From positions 1-16,295 of the forward strand of contig CAXQRU010000159.1 of assembly GCA_964226685.1 (NCBI GenBank): 16,295 nt of DNA, written 5' to 3'. The first letter of the stretch is position 1, and each line of letters opens with the position of its first letter. The notes beneath the pieces are model-generated. The model saw only the letters and a program-made list of their open reading frames with translations, was not told the DNA's origin and ran no database searches. Shown piece by piece: positions 1 through 6,643 of this stretch. Source of the stretch: CAXQRU01 sp964226685 (GTDB lineage Bacteria; Pseudomonadota; Gammaproteobacteria; Pseudomonadales; Cellvibrionaceae). A program made the translations under genes and the position numbers.

Positions 1-537
1 CGACGACAAACTGGATTGATTACCTTGAACAATATCGAAAACGTGCTGATGTCTCTTAGGCGAGTAATCAGGGCCACTGACCTTCATTCAAAAAACTTAG
101 CAAAAACGACCGGTTTAACCACACCCCAAGTATTGCTTTTACAGACCATTCGAAACAAGGGAAAAGTGACCATTGGAGAGCTGGCCAGCGAAATGAGCTT
201 AAGCCAAGCGACAGTTACCACCATTCTTGATCGACTAGAGAAAAAGGCCCTCGTCTACCGCGAGCGCTCACAAGAAGATAAACGCAAGGTACACGCCCAC
301 CTCACGCCTGCCGGTACGCAAACCCTTAAAAACGCCCCCATCCCTCTGCAGGAACAGTTTGCCAAGCAGTTCAACGAACTGGAATCTTGGGAGCAATCAA
401 TGATTATCTCCGCTCTTCAACGAGTCGCCAAGATGATGGATGCACAACATATTGATGCCTCGCCCGTTCTTGATATCGGCCTTCTAGATCGAAACAAACC
501 AAGCGATAGCATCAACCCTAGCCCCTCAACTCCCTGA
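1..537 (+). CDS. MarR-family transcriptional regulator, EctR-like (5' end uncertain)
   Basis: This is a winged-helix DNA-binding regulator. The N-terminal helix (IENVLMSLRRVIRATDLHSK) leads into TTGLTTPQVLLLQTI, then GELASEMSLSQATVTTILDRLEKKALVYRERSQEDKRK, which is the MarR recognition helix and wing with the DxR signature. The opening RATDLHSK resembles the MarR proteins linked to ectoine genes (EctR type), but no ect gene is visible here, so the target is unknown. The frame is open to base 1. A TTG at 16 and a GTG at 43 are possible starts, but neither has a clear ribosome site, so the real start may lie left of the window. The C-terminal tail after about residue 145 is low-complexity and probably disordered. 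The 3' end overlaps the convergent DUF4166 gene by 20 bases. The family call is firm; the ectoine link is inference. Confidence 0.85.
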   Translation, partial: RRQTGLITLNNIENVLMSLRRVIRATDLHSKNLAKTTGLTTPQVLLLQTIRNKGKVTIGELASEMSLSQATVTTILDRLEKKALVYRERSQEDKRKVHAHLTPAGTQTLKNAPIPLQEQFAKQFNELESWEQSMIISALQRVAKMMDAQHIDASPVLDIGLLDRNKPSDSINPSPSTP

Positions 538-1117
538 AACAGCCTTTTTGATGAAAGGTTTTTCCAAGCCAGGGATGGTCGATATCCAACGTAAACTGGA
601 ACTCACCATCGCCCAAATCTTTTTGAACCACCCGAGTCACTCCGGGACTCAACCAATGCGGCACGGGGATTTTTAAAAAACCAAAACGAAAAAAATAGCC
701 GCGGCTTGTAAAGCACAACTCACCCGCTTTCTCGCTTAACTCAAGCTTCATACCAAAATGACGCCCAACACACTCAACCAAGCCATCTTTTTCAACTCGT
801 TTGGTGGATTTCACTCGATTTTGAGCATGGTTGCGGTAGCGATAGCAGCGATCCCAGGTAAGACCACCCAACTGCTCATCCTTGTAGACTCGAACCTCAA
901 CGGGCACATCATCCTCACTATGAAGCGCCAAGGGCGTACCAATCAATCGACAACACTGAGCAAACAACGCCCCCATCTTTGAGCGCCAAACCTTGCTCAT
1001 CACACCCACATAAACCGCTTCACAATCTTGAACCGCAAACCGCTCCCGAACAGAAGGGGCCAATCGCCGCCAAGCAACCTCTCCCAACAACGCTCGATAA
1101 TCCTTAGCACATTCCAT
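518..1117 (-). CDS. DUF4166 domain protein
   Basis: This 199-residue protein of unknown function matches the DUF4166 pattern. It has an N-terminal YRALLGEVAWRRLAPSVRERF, then a central DVPVEVRVYKDEQLGGLTWDRCYRYR, a RYFFRFGFLKIPVPHWLSPG-like stretch, and a closing FQFTLDIDHPWLGKTFHQKG. It has no signal peptide or membrane helix. In other bacteria this domain occurs alone or attached to saccharopine-dehydrogenase-like enzymes; the activity is not established. The ATG at 1117 is preferred over an in-frame ATG at 1150 because GGAGG sits six bases before it and because a palindromic operator overlaps the upstream candidate. It lies 59 bases downstream of the GbsR-type regulator on the same strand, with an operator in the gap, so it is probably the regulator's target. 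Confidence 0.8.
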   Translation of the reverse strand: MECAKDYRALLGEVAWRRLAPSVRERFAVQDCEAVYVGVMSKVWRSKMGALFAQCCRLIGTPLALHSEDDVPVEVRVYKDEQLGGLTWDRCYRYRNHAQNRVKSTKRVEKDGLVECVGRHFGMKLELSEKAGELCFTSRGYFFRFGFLKIPVPHWLSPGVTRVVQKDLGDGEFQFTLDIDHPWLGKTFHQKGCFRELRG

Positions 1118-1139
1118 GAAACACCTCCAAATTTCAATT

Positions 1140-1159
1140 ATTTCTGTCAAGACTGAAAT
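1140..1159. promoter_or_regulatory. Candidate operator before the DUF4166 gene
   Basis: ATTTCTGTCAAGACTGAAAT is an imperfect 20-bp palindrome with 8 of 10 half-site positions paired. It shares the frame ATTTCTGTnnnnACwGAAAT with the palindrome in front of the upstream regulator gene (1716-1735). It lies 22 bases before the DUF4166 start codon. The matching site pair suggests binding by the adjacent GbsR-type protein; that assignment is inference. Confidence 0.6.
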
Positions 1160-1176
1160 AAAAAGTTAAAAAAACG

Positions 1177-1704
1177 CTACTTTTTAGGCAAAAAACGAGT
1201 AATGGCCGCCCCCATGGACATTAATTTCAACAAGGTCTTTTTCGGGAGCGCTCGAAGCTGCTCGTACCACCCTGCAACCGAGACCAAAAAGTCTTTCATC
1301 TCCACAATTCGCTGCTTGACCGAGGCCGGCGTTGCGTCCTGTTCATCCATTTCTTGAACACAGGCTTTCAATAGCGCAATGGTTGGATCAATCTCTCTTT
1401 GTTTACGCTGCTCAATGATGGTGGTCAACATATCCCAGGTATCCCCAAGCACGGTAAAATGATCTCTTCTATCTCCCAACACAGAAACCGTTCTAATCAA
1501 CTGCCAACTTTGTAACTCTTTGATACTATTGCTGACATTCGACCTAGCCACCGATAAAATCTCGGTCAACTGCTCCGCATTGAGTGGGTCAGGGGATAAG
1601 TAAAGCACCGCATGAATCTGAGCGACCGTTCGATTAACCCCCCAACGGGTGCCCATTTCACCCCAATGCAATACAAATTTTTCCATTACCGGTGTCAATT
1701 TCAT
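1177..1704 (-). CDS. GbsR/MarR-family transcriptional regulator
   Basis: This is a 175-residue winged-helix regulator of the GbsR-like subgroup. The diagnostic opening is MEKFVLHWGEMGTRWGVNRT at residues 7-26. It is followed by VAQIHAVLYLSPDPLNAEQL, a recognition helix SVARSNVSNSIKELQSW, and the wing SVLGDRRDHF. The C-terminal half (from about residue 95) is a long helical dimerisation region, followed by a basic tail. The ATG at 1704 has a short GAGTG element before it. A 20-bp palindrome lies 11 bases upstream, over the expected transcription start, which points to autorepression. A second copy lies before the downstream DUF4166 gene. The Bacillus GbsR responds to choline; whether this protein senses choline or anything related cannot be read from the sequence. 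Confidence 0.88.
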   Translation of the reverse strand: MKLTPVMEKFVLHWGEMGTRWGVNRTVAQIHAVLYLSPDPLNAEQLTEILSVARSNVSNSIKELQSWQLIRTVSVLGDRRDHFTVLGDTWDMLTTIIEQRKQREIDPTIALLKACVQEMDEQDATPASVKQRIVEMKDFLVSVAGWYEQLRALPKKTLLKLMSMGAAITRFLPKK

Positions 1705-1715
1705 AAATTACACTC

Positions 1716-1735
1716 ATTTCTGTATTTACAGAAAT
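1716..1735. promoter_or_regulatory. Candidate autoregulatory operator of the GbsR-type gene
   Basis: ATTTCTGTATTTACAGAAAT is a palindrome with nine-base half-sites (ATTTCTGTA / TACAGAAAT) around TT. It covers the predicted start point of the regulator's own promoter (-10 at 1738-1743 on the - strand). A bound repressor would therefore block initiation. A close copy lies at 1140-1159. The gpmA promoter is about 70 bases away and does not overlap it. Confidence 0.7.
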
Positions 1736-1737
1736 TA

Positions 1738-1765
1738 ATGATACACCGATCTTTCTAAATATCAA
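1738..1765 (-). promoter_or_regulatory. Sigma70-type promoter of the GbsR-type gene
   Basis: On the - strand TTGATA (1765-1760) and TATCAT (1743-1738) are separated by 16 bases; each matches consensus at five of six positions. The expected start point near 1731 falls inside the palindromic operator. Confidence 0.6.
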
Positions 1766-1805
1766 GTAGAGTTTTTCATATAAGGCAGCAAAGCCGACAA
1801 ACTAC

Positions 1806-1814
1806 TGGTATAAT
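1806..1814 (+). promoter_or_regulatory. Extended -10 promoter of gpmA
   Basis: TGGTATAAT is a perfect -10 hexamer (1809-1814) with the TGn extension. The -35 region about 17 bases upstream is poor, as is usual for extended -10 promoters. The expected start near 1821 leaves a leader of about 35 bases before gpmA. Confidence 0.6.
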
Positions 1815-1855
1815 GCGCGACTTTTCAATCCCGACCGAAAAAGTAGGTAAACACC

Positions 1856-2605
1856 ATGTACAAATTAGTGCTTGTGCGCCATGGCGAAAGCGTATGGAAC
1901 AAAGAAAATCGTTTCACTGGCTGGAAAGATGTGGAACTCTCGGAGAAAGGCATCGTTGAAGCCAAAGCCGCTGGCACTCGCCTGAAACAAGAAGGCTTCA
2001 TGTTCGACAAAGTGTACACATCCGTTTTGACACGCGCCATTAAAACCGCATGGTCTATTTTATCGGAACTCGATGCCTGCTGGCTTCCCACCGAAAAAAG
2101 CTGGCGCCTGAATGAGCGCCACTATGGCGGCTTGCAAGGCCTCAACAAAGCAGAAACAGCGGCCAAGCATGGCGAAGAACAGGTGCACATTTGGCGTCGC
2201 AGCTATGACGTACCACCACCACCGCTGGAAGAGTCCGATGAGCGCTATGTCGGGAATGACCCACGCTACGCTGGACTTAGCAAAGATCAAATCCCGGCAT
2301 CGGAGTGTTTGGCCGATACCGTGGAACGAGTGGTGCCCTATTTTGAGCAAACCATCGTACCCGACATCAAAGCCGGCAAACGAGTACTGATCGCCGCCCA
2401 CGGCAATTCATTGAGAGCCCTGGTTAAGTACCTCGACAAAATGAACGAAGACGATATTATGAAGATCAATATCCCAACTGCTACACCTTTGGTTTATGAA
2501 CTCGATGGAAACCTGACCCCGATCAAAAGCTACTATCTAGCGGATGAAGATGATTTGGCTAGCGCCATGAGCGCCGTTGCCAAACAAGGCAAGGCCGGAA
2601 GCTAA
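1856..2605 (+). CDS. gpmA: 2,3-bisphosphoglycerate-dependent phosphoglycerate mutase
   Basis: This cytoplasmic glycolytic enzyme interconverts 3-phosphoglycerate and 2-phosphoglycerate through a phosphohistidine. The 249-residue length is that of E. coli GpmA (250). The catalytic LVRHGES with His9 is at residues 6-12, followed by NRFTGW, the LTRAIKT arginine, and LNERHYGGLQGLNK with the acid-base glutamate near residue 87. The second histidine is in AAHGNSLRALVKYLD near residue 182. The C-terminal tail (about residues 230-249) is the flexible lid typical of dPGM. The start has a modest AGGT site. serA follows after 28 bases on the same strand with no terminator between, so both are probably cotranscribed. 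SerA consumes the 3-phosphoglycerate that this enzyme balances. Confidence 0.97.
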   Translation: MYKLVLVRHGESVWNKENRFTGWKDVELSEKGIVEAKAAGTRLKQEGFMFDKVYTSVLTRAIKTAWSILSELDACWLPTEKSWRLNERHYGGLQGLNKAETAAKHGEEQVHIWRRSYDVPPPPLEESDERYVGNDPRYAGLSKDQIPASECLADTVERVVPYFEQTIVPDIKAGKRVLIAAHGNSLRALVKYLDKMNEDDIMKINIPTATPLVYELDGNLTPIKSYYLADEDDLASAMSAVAKQGKAGS

Positions 2606-2633
2606 TCACTGTTAATTAATTACGAGCAAGATT

Positions 2634-3863
2634 ATGTCAACTATTTCTTTAGACAAAAACAAAATTCGCATCCTGCTACTAGAGGGCATTCACCCATCAG
2701 CCGTTGAAGCTTTTCATGCGGCAGGTTACACCAATATCGAAACCGTCGCCAAAGCGCTTCCTGAAGAAGAGCTGCTTGAGCGAATTGCCGATGTGCATTT
2801 TATTGGTATTCGCTCTCGCACCCAACTCACTGCCGAGGTCTTTGAACACGCTAAGAAGCTCGTCGCCGTTGGTTGCTTTTGTATTGGCACCAACCAGGTG
2901 GATCTTGAGGCAGCTCAAGCGCATGGTATCGCCGTTTTCAATGCCCCCTACTCCAACACTCGAAGCGTGGCAGAACTCGTGGTTGCACAAACCATTATGT
3001 TGGCTCGTGGCATCCCTGAAAAAAATGCAGTTTGTCATCGCGGTGGCTGGTTAAAGTCAGCGAAAGGCTCTCACGAAGTTCGCGGCAAAACGCTGGGCTT
3101 AGTGGGTTATGGCTCCATTGGTAGCCAAGTCAGTGTGTTGGCTGAGGCCTTGGGCATGGTAGTGAAATTTTACGATGTGGTCACCAAGCTACCCTTGGGT
3201 AATGCTCATCAAGTTCGCGATTTGAAAGAGTTAATGGCTCAGTCTGACTACGTCAGCTTGCACGTCCCGCAGACACCCGCCACCAACAACATGTTTAATC
3301 AAGACATTATCAATAGCATGAAACCTGGCAGCTTTTTGATCAATGCCTCCAGAGGCACCGTGGTCGATATCGATGCGCTGGCAGAAGCCATCAAAAGCGG
3401 CCATATTGCCGGTGCGGCAATCGATGTTTTCCCTGTGGAACCCAAGGGTAACGATGATGAATTCATCAGCCCACTAAGGGGCATGGACAATGTGATTCTG
3501 ACACCACATATTGGCGGCTCAACTCAAGAGGCCCAAGAGAATATTGGATTAGAAGTCGCTGAAAAACTGGCTAGCTATTCAGATACCGGTACCACCATCA
3601 GTGCCGTCAATATGCCAGAAGTTGGTTTACCAATTCACACCAAAGCACACCGCTTGTTACACGTACACAACAATATTCCCGGTGTGATGTCAGCAATCAA
3701 CCAAGTATTTTCTGAAAATAACATTAATATTTTGAGCCAATACTTGCAAACTAACGAAAAACTAGGTTATGTCGTCCTTGAAGTGGACGCCGAGTACAGC
3801 GATGTTGCTCTTGAGAAGTTAAAAAATATTAATGGTACGATTCGCTGTCGAGTATTGTATTAA
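2634..3863 (+). CDS. serA: D-3-phosphoglycerate dehydrogenase
   Basis: SerA catalyses the first step of serine synthesis, oxidation of 3-phosphoglycerate to 3-phosphohydroxypyruvate with NAD. The 409 residues align almost without gaps to the 410-residue E. coli enzyme. GCFCIGTNQVDL lies in the substrate domain. The Rossmann motif GLVGYGSIGSQ is near residues 155-165, and the catalytic arginine is in NASRGTVVDI. The glutamate follows in DVFPVEP, and the histidine is in LTPHIGGSTQEAQENIGLEV. An ACT domain ends the protein (from about residue 335, HNNIPGVMSAINQVFSENNINI) and in E. coli binds serine for feedback inhibition. It sits between gpmA (28 bases upstream) and an SDR gene (15 bases downstream), a compact arrangement that suggests one transcript. 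Nothing is odd about the protein. Confidence 0.97.
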   Translation: MSTISLDKNKIRILLLEGIHPSAVEAFHAAGYTNIETVAKALPEEELLERIADVHFIGIRSRTQLTAEVFEHAKKLVAVGCFCIGTNQVDLEAAQAHGIAVFNAPYSNTRSVAELVVAQTIMLARGIPEKNAVCHRGGWLKSAKGSHEVRGKTLGLVGYGSIGSQVSVLAEALGMVVKFYDVVTKLPLGNAHQVRDLKELMAQSDYVSLHVPQTPATNNMFNQDIINSMKPGSFLINASRGTVVDIDALAEAIKSGHIAGAAIDVFPVEPKGNDDEFISPLRGMDNVILTPHIGGSTQEAQENIGLEVAEKLASYSDTGTTISAVNMPEVGLPIHTKAHRLLHVHNNIPGVMSAINQVFSENNINILSQYLQTNEKLGYVVLEVDAEYSDVALEKLKNINGTIRCRVLY

Positions 3864-3878
3864 CCAACAGGACTCTTT

Positions 3879-4625
3879 ATGCCTTTAGCGGTCATTACGG
3901 GTGGAGCAAAACGCATTGGCAAGGCCATTGCCGAACATCTTGCTATGCAAGGTTTTGATTTGGCCTTGCATTACAACCAGTCTACCGAACAGGCCCACCA
4001 GCTCAAGGATGAGCTAGAAAAAAAGGCAGCAACAAAAGTGAGCCTGTTTCAGGCTGACTTGGCCGATCAGGCGGATGTTGAGTCTATGTGCCAACAGATC
4101 AGTCAACACTGCGGTGAGATTGATTTGTTGATCAACAATGCCTCCATGTTCCAATACGATGCTCCATCGAGCTTTTCTCCAAAACTGGCTTTAGAATGCT
4201 TTCAAGTCAATACACTATCTCCTATTGTCTTGTCTCGGCATTTTTATCAACAAGCCAACCCTTTTGTGATTATCAACATTTTGGATAATAAGGTAGTCTC
4301 CCCCACTTACGACTACTTTTCCTATGGTTTATCAAAAACCTCTCTGCACTACGCCACCCTGGCCATGGCGATGGAATTCAGCCCTAAAGCCCGAGTCTGC
4401 GCTATTGCACCCGGAATCACTCTCCCAAGCGGCGATCAGACTATAGAAGAGTTTCAGCAAGCTTGGCGACAAAACCCATTGGGACATGGTTCAACCTTAG
4501 AGGATATTTGTAAAACGATTGATCTGTTGTATCAATCCAACAGCATTAATGGTCAAACAATTACCGTTGATGGCGGCGAAAGTCTGACCAAACCCTTAAG
4601 AGACGTGGCCTTTCGAGATGACTGA
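3879..4625 (+). CDS. folM: Short-chain dehydrogenase, pteridine reductase / FolM-like
   Basis: This is a 248-residue NAD(P)H-dependent SDR. The cofactor motif TGGAKRIG (residues 7-14) has the TGxxxR form seen in pteridine reductases such as PTR1 and FolM. NNAS follows at 86-89. The usual catalytic serine is replaced by Asp136 in NILDNK, with Tyr149 and Lys153 in YGLSK. The Asp-Tyr-Lys spacing of 13 and 4 is the one I know for PTR1. The C-terminal INGQTITVDGGESL is the standard SDR ending. The likely reaction is reduction of dihydromonapterin (or another dihydropterin) to the tetrahydro form. The gene overlaps the next one, a FolB/FolX-family pterin enzyme, by eight bases, which supports a pterin role. 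An AGGA site lies before the ATG. The exact pterin substrate is inferred. Confidence 0.8.
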   Translation: MPLAVITGGAKRIGKAIAEHLAMQGFDLALHYNQSTEQAHQLKDELEKKAATKVSLFQADLADQADVESMCQQISQHCGEIDLLINNASMFQYDAPSSFSPKLALECFQVNTLSPIVLSRHFYQQANPFVIINILDNKVVSPTYDYFSYGLSKTSLHYATLAMAMEFSPKARVCAIAPGITLPSGDQTIEEFQQAWRQNPLGHGSTLEDICKTIDLLYQSNSINGQTITVDGGESLTKPLRDVAFRDD

Positions 4626-4992
4626 GTGTACTAGCTATACCATCGTCTTCGAACGATTTTGTATTGATTTGTCGATTGGGATTCATGATTTTGAGAAACT
4701 CAAAAAGCAAAGCTACTGCCTAGACATTCGTGTTGAATTTGATGTGGATATCACCCAATGCGGCGATGATATTCATCAATACTTCGACTACGATACCCTC
4801 TACCAACACATACACACGCTAGCAAAAGAGACTCACTTTGAGACCCAAGAGCACTTCTGCTTAAGTATAGGCAGATGGATCACCCAACAAAAAATGGTTC
4901 GCTCAGCCCAGATTTTTGGCTATAAGAACAGCATCTTCAATGATGTTGACAAAGTGGGCGTAGAAATCATCGTCAAACCCAGCTCCAAATAA
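4618..4992 (+). CDS. Dihydroneopterin aldolase / epimerase family protein (FolB/FolX-like)
   Basis: This 124-residue protein is a small tunnel-fold pterin enzyme. Family residues can be placed: IGIHDFEKLKKQ (residues 20-31) carries the pterin-anchoring glutamate, Glu26. YDTL starts at Tyr58. A lysine sits in GYKNSIFNDVDKVGVEI where FolB has its KP motif, though the proline is absent. The protein could act as dihydroneopterin aldolase in folate synthesis, or as the FolX-type epimerase that feeds tetrahydromonapterin. Pairing with a FolM-like reductase favours the second, but sequence alone does not decide. Its ATG lies inside the end of the SDR gene (ATGACTGA), so translation is probably coupled. 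No separate strong ribosome site is seen. Confidence 0.8.
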   Translation: MTECTSYTIVFERFCIDLSIGIHDFEKLKKQSYCLDIRVEFDVDITQCGDDIHQYFDYDTLYQHIHTLAKETHFETQEHFCLSIGRWITQQKMVRSAQIFGYKNSIFNDVDKVGVEIIVKPSSK

Positions 4993-5012
4993 GCCGCTCT
5001 GCGGCAACGCAG
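4993..5012 (+). terminator. Weak hairpin after the pterin gene
   Basis: Directly after the stop codon, GCCGC-TCT-GCGGC (4993-5005) can fold. So can the overlapping CTGCG-GCAA-CGCAG (4999-5012), which has a GNRA loop. No real T run follows, only pyrimidine-rich sequence, so a terminator role is weakly supported. The rest of the gap to 5193 is T-rich with no clear promoter or ORF. Confidence 0.3.
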
Positions 5013-5193
5013 CATCCTCTCTTTTCGGTAACTCTTTGAAATTCCTCAATACTGTAAAACCTGTTGTCTTCTTTTTCGACCACCCATCGTTTTTTTTTCA
5101 AGTCTGCTACCAAGGTCTCATTTTGGGTCTACACTTAGTTATACAGGATGAATTTTGTCCAATTAAGTTGATTTTTTTACACAGGATAACACT

Positions 5194-5856
5194 ATGAAGA
5201 ACAATTTCACCGCACAGCGCGGGTTTTCATTAATCGAGATATCTATCGTGCTTGTCATTATCGGGCTGTTATTGGGCGGTGTACTGAAAGGAACCGAGCT
5301 GATTGAAAACTCAAAAGTCCGTAAAGCTGTCGCTGAGTTCAATGGCACAACGGCTGCTTTTTATGCGTATCAAGACCGCTACGGAAAATTGCCGGGGGAC
5401 GATGGCGTTTTGACCACATTACGATCAAGAGGTAACTCTTGGGCCAACATTACTCAAGCAGGCGATCGCAATGGGGTCGTGCGCGCAAGATCCAATACCA
5501 CTTTTACCGGTGGTGATGAGAATGACAACTTTTGGCAGCATCTAAGAGCTGCAGGCTTCATCACAGGCAACCCCGCCGATGCCGGCATTAACGCTCTTCC
5601 CCGAAACGCATTCGGTGGCGTTATGGGTCTTTCTAGCGAGGACATGGGTGGCGGACTAACCGGATTGAAACTTTGCATGAGTCAAGTGCCGGGAAAAGCG
5701 GCCGTATCCATCGATAGCCAATTAGATGATGGGTTAAGTAATTCTGGCAAAGTCAGAGCCAGTGATGCCACTTCGGGTCAAAATACCGCGCCCAGTAATA
5801 CCGCCTCTGCCGTGTATAACGAAGACAATATGTATACCGTCTGCACTACCATGTAA
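5194..5856 (+). CDS. Orphan type IV prepilin-like protein
   Basis: This 220-residue protein carries a class III (prepilin) signal. A short basic leader ends in RG before FSLIEISIVLVIIGLLLGG, so PilD-type cleavage is expected after Gly10, with Glu5 of the mature protein (Glu15) present. The hydrophobic helix runs to about residue 30. Then comes a helical spine, followed by YQDRYGKLPGDD near residues 56-67, a motif common in a group of stand-alone pilin-like proteins. Two cysteines near the C-terminus (in LKLCMSQ and YTVCTTM) could form the disulfide loop of a pilin D-region. No pilus assembly, secretion or peptidase gene is nearby, so it would depend on machinery encoded elsewhere. The ATG has an AGGATAAC site. 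Function as a minor pilin, pseudopilin or surface fibre subunit is open. Confidence 0.88.
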   Translation: MKNNFTAQRGFSLIEISIVLVIIGLLLGGVLKGTELIENSKVRKAVAEFNGTTAAFYAYQDRYGKLPGDDGVLTTLRSRGNSWANITQAGDRNGVVRARSNTTFTGGDENDNFWQHLRAAGFITGNPADAGINALPRNAFGGVMGLSSEDMGGGLTGLKLCMSQVPGKAAVSIDSQLDDGLSNSGKVRASDATSGQNTAPSNTASAVYNEDNMYTVCTTM

Positions 5857-5862
5857 ATTACT

Positions 5863-5884
5863 AATTGGGCCCTAGGGCCCAATT
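5863..5884. repeat. Perfect 22-bp palindrome after the prepilin gene
   Basis: From 5863 to 5884 the sequence is its own reverse complement with no mismatch, with half-site AATTGGGCCCT. As RNA it would give a nine-base-pair stem with a CUAG loop. It starts six bases after the prepilin stop. No T tract follows, so it is not a classical intrinsic terminator. It could stabilise the 3' end of the mRNA or bind a protein. Confidence 0.7.
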
Positions 5885-5891
5885 CAGCCAA

Positions 5892-5920
5892 GTGACTTTA
5901 GCCTAAAAAATCGATATTAT
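5892..5920 (+). promoter_or_regulatory. Candidate promoter of the phosphopantetheinyl transferase gene
   Basis: GTGACT (5892-5897) and TATTAT (5915-5920) are 17 bases apart. The -10 matches consensus at five of six positions and the -35 at four. The expected start near 5927 lies about 20 bases before the ATG and after the palindrome. Confidence 0.45.
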
Positions 5921-5947
5921 TGGGGTTCGATGTTACGGATTTGATAC

Positions 5948-6640
5948 ATGGATACCCAACAACCACTGGTTATTTTGTCTCGCTGGCAGTCACCCAGCCA
6001 AGATACGCTTCAATACTACCACTCGCTATTAGATAACGAGGAAAAAACTCGCCTCGAACGCTATCGTATGCCGGCGGACCAGCAGCGCTTTCTCATTGCC
6101 AGAGGCATATTAAAAACGGCCCTAGCCGAAATAGAACCCAGCATTGCCGCCAAAGATTGGCAGATTAAAACTGACCAAAGAAAACCCTACATCGATCATG
6201 AATTAGATTTTTCCATCACCCATAGTGGCGATTGGGTCGGGGTTGCCATTGCTCAAGGGGCCATTGGTCTCGATATCGAACAACACAAAGATCAAAGAAG
6301 CATGCTCGATATTGCCAAACATTACTTTGCTAAAGATGAGGTTGCGCAAATAGAGCAAAGCGATAACCCTAAAGATATATTTTTCTTACTTTGGACATTA
6401 AAGGAGGCACACCTAAAGGCGACGGGTGAAGGCATTGTTGAAGGCTTGGATCAAATCAGTTTTGATACCATCAAGCACTCTGCTAAAACCAATTACCAAT
6501 GGCAATACCGGGGTTATCAATTGGATGCCTCTCATACTTTATCGCTGGCCAACAGCCAAGCCATAGAACCCAGGTTTTTCAGCATCGGCTCTCGGGGACT
6601 ACAAACTTTCTCAGATTACAACAATATCTTTGCATCATAA
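5948..6640 (+). CDS. 4'-phosphopantetheinyl transferase superfamily protein (Sfp type)
   Basis: This 230-residue protein transfers the phosphopantetheine arm of CoA to a serine on acyl or peptidyl carrier proteins. The Sfp/EntD-type motifs are in order. KPY (79-81) contacts CoA, and DFSITHSGDW follows (87-96). GLDIE (107-111) carries the Mg-binding acids. LLWTLKEAHLKATGEG (147-162) has the catalytic glutamate and the KxxG ending. The length is that of the two-fold Sfp/AcpT type, not the 120-residue AcpS type. No carrier protein, PKS or NRPS gene is in the window, so the partner is encoded elsewhere. It is a single-gene unit with its own promoter candidate, converging on the rnfH side. A weak CGGA stands before the ATG. 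Confidence 0.88.
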   Translation: MDTQQPLVILSRWQSPSQDTLQYYHSLLDNEEKTRLERYRMPADQQRFLIARGILKTALAEIEPSIAAKDWQIKTDQRKPYIDHELDFSITHSGDWVGVAIAQGAIGLDIEQHKDQRSMLDIAKHYFAKDEVAQIEQSDNPKDIFFLLWTLKEAHLKATGEGIVEGLDQISFDTIKHSAKTNYQWQYRGYQLDASHTLSLANSQAIEPRFFSIGSRGLQTFSDYNNIFAS

Positions 6641-6643
6641 TAT

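Noticed and set aside
1..59. A second frame at the left edge reads TTNWIDYLEQYRKRADVS then TAG, possibly the end of an upstream gene.
   Set aside because: Only 18 codons are visible and they overlap the MarR N-terminus, which fits its family well. It cannot be judged without the sequence to the left.
2060..2401. Long - strand frames inside gpmA and, likewise, inside serA, SLC6 and the M50B gene.
   Set aside because: They lie within well-identified genes, lack ribosome sites, and resemble no family.
5030..5193. Promoter for the prepilin gene in the T-rich gap.
   Set aside because: Several weak -35/-10 pairs exist but none is better than chance.
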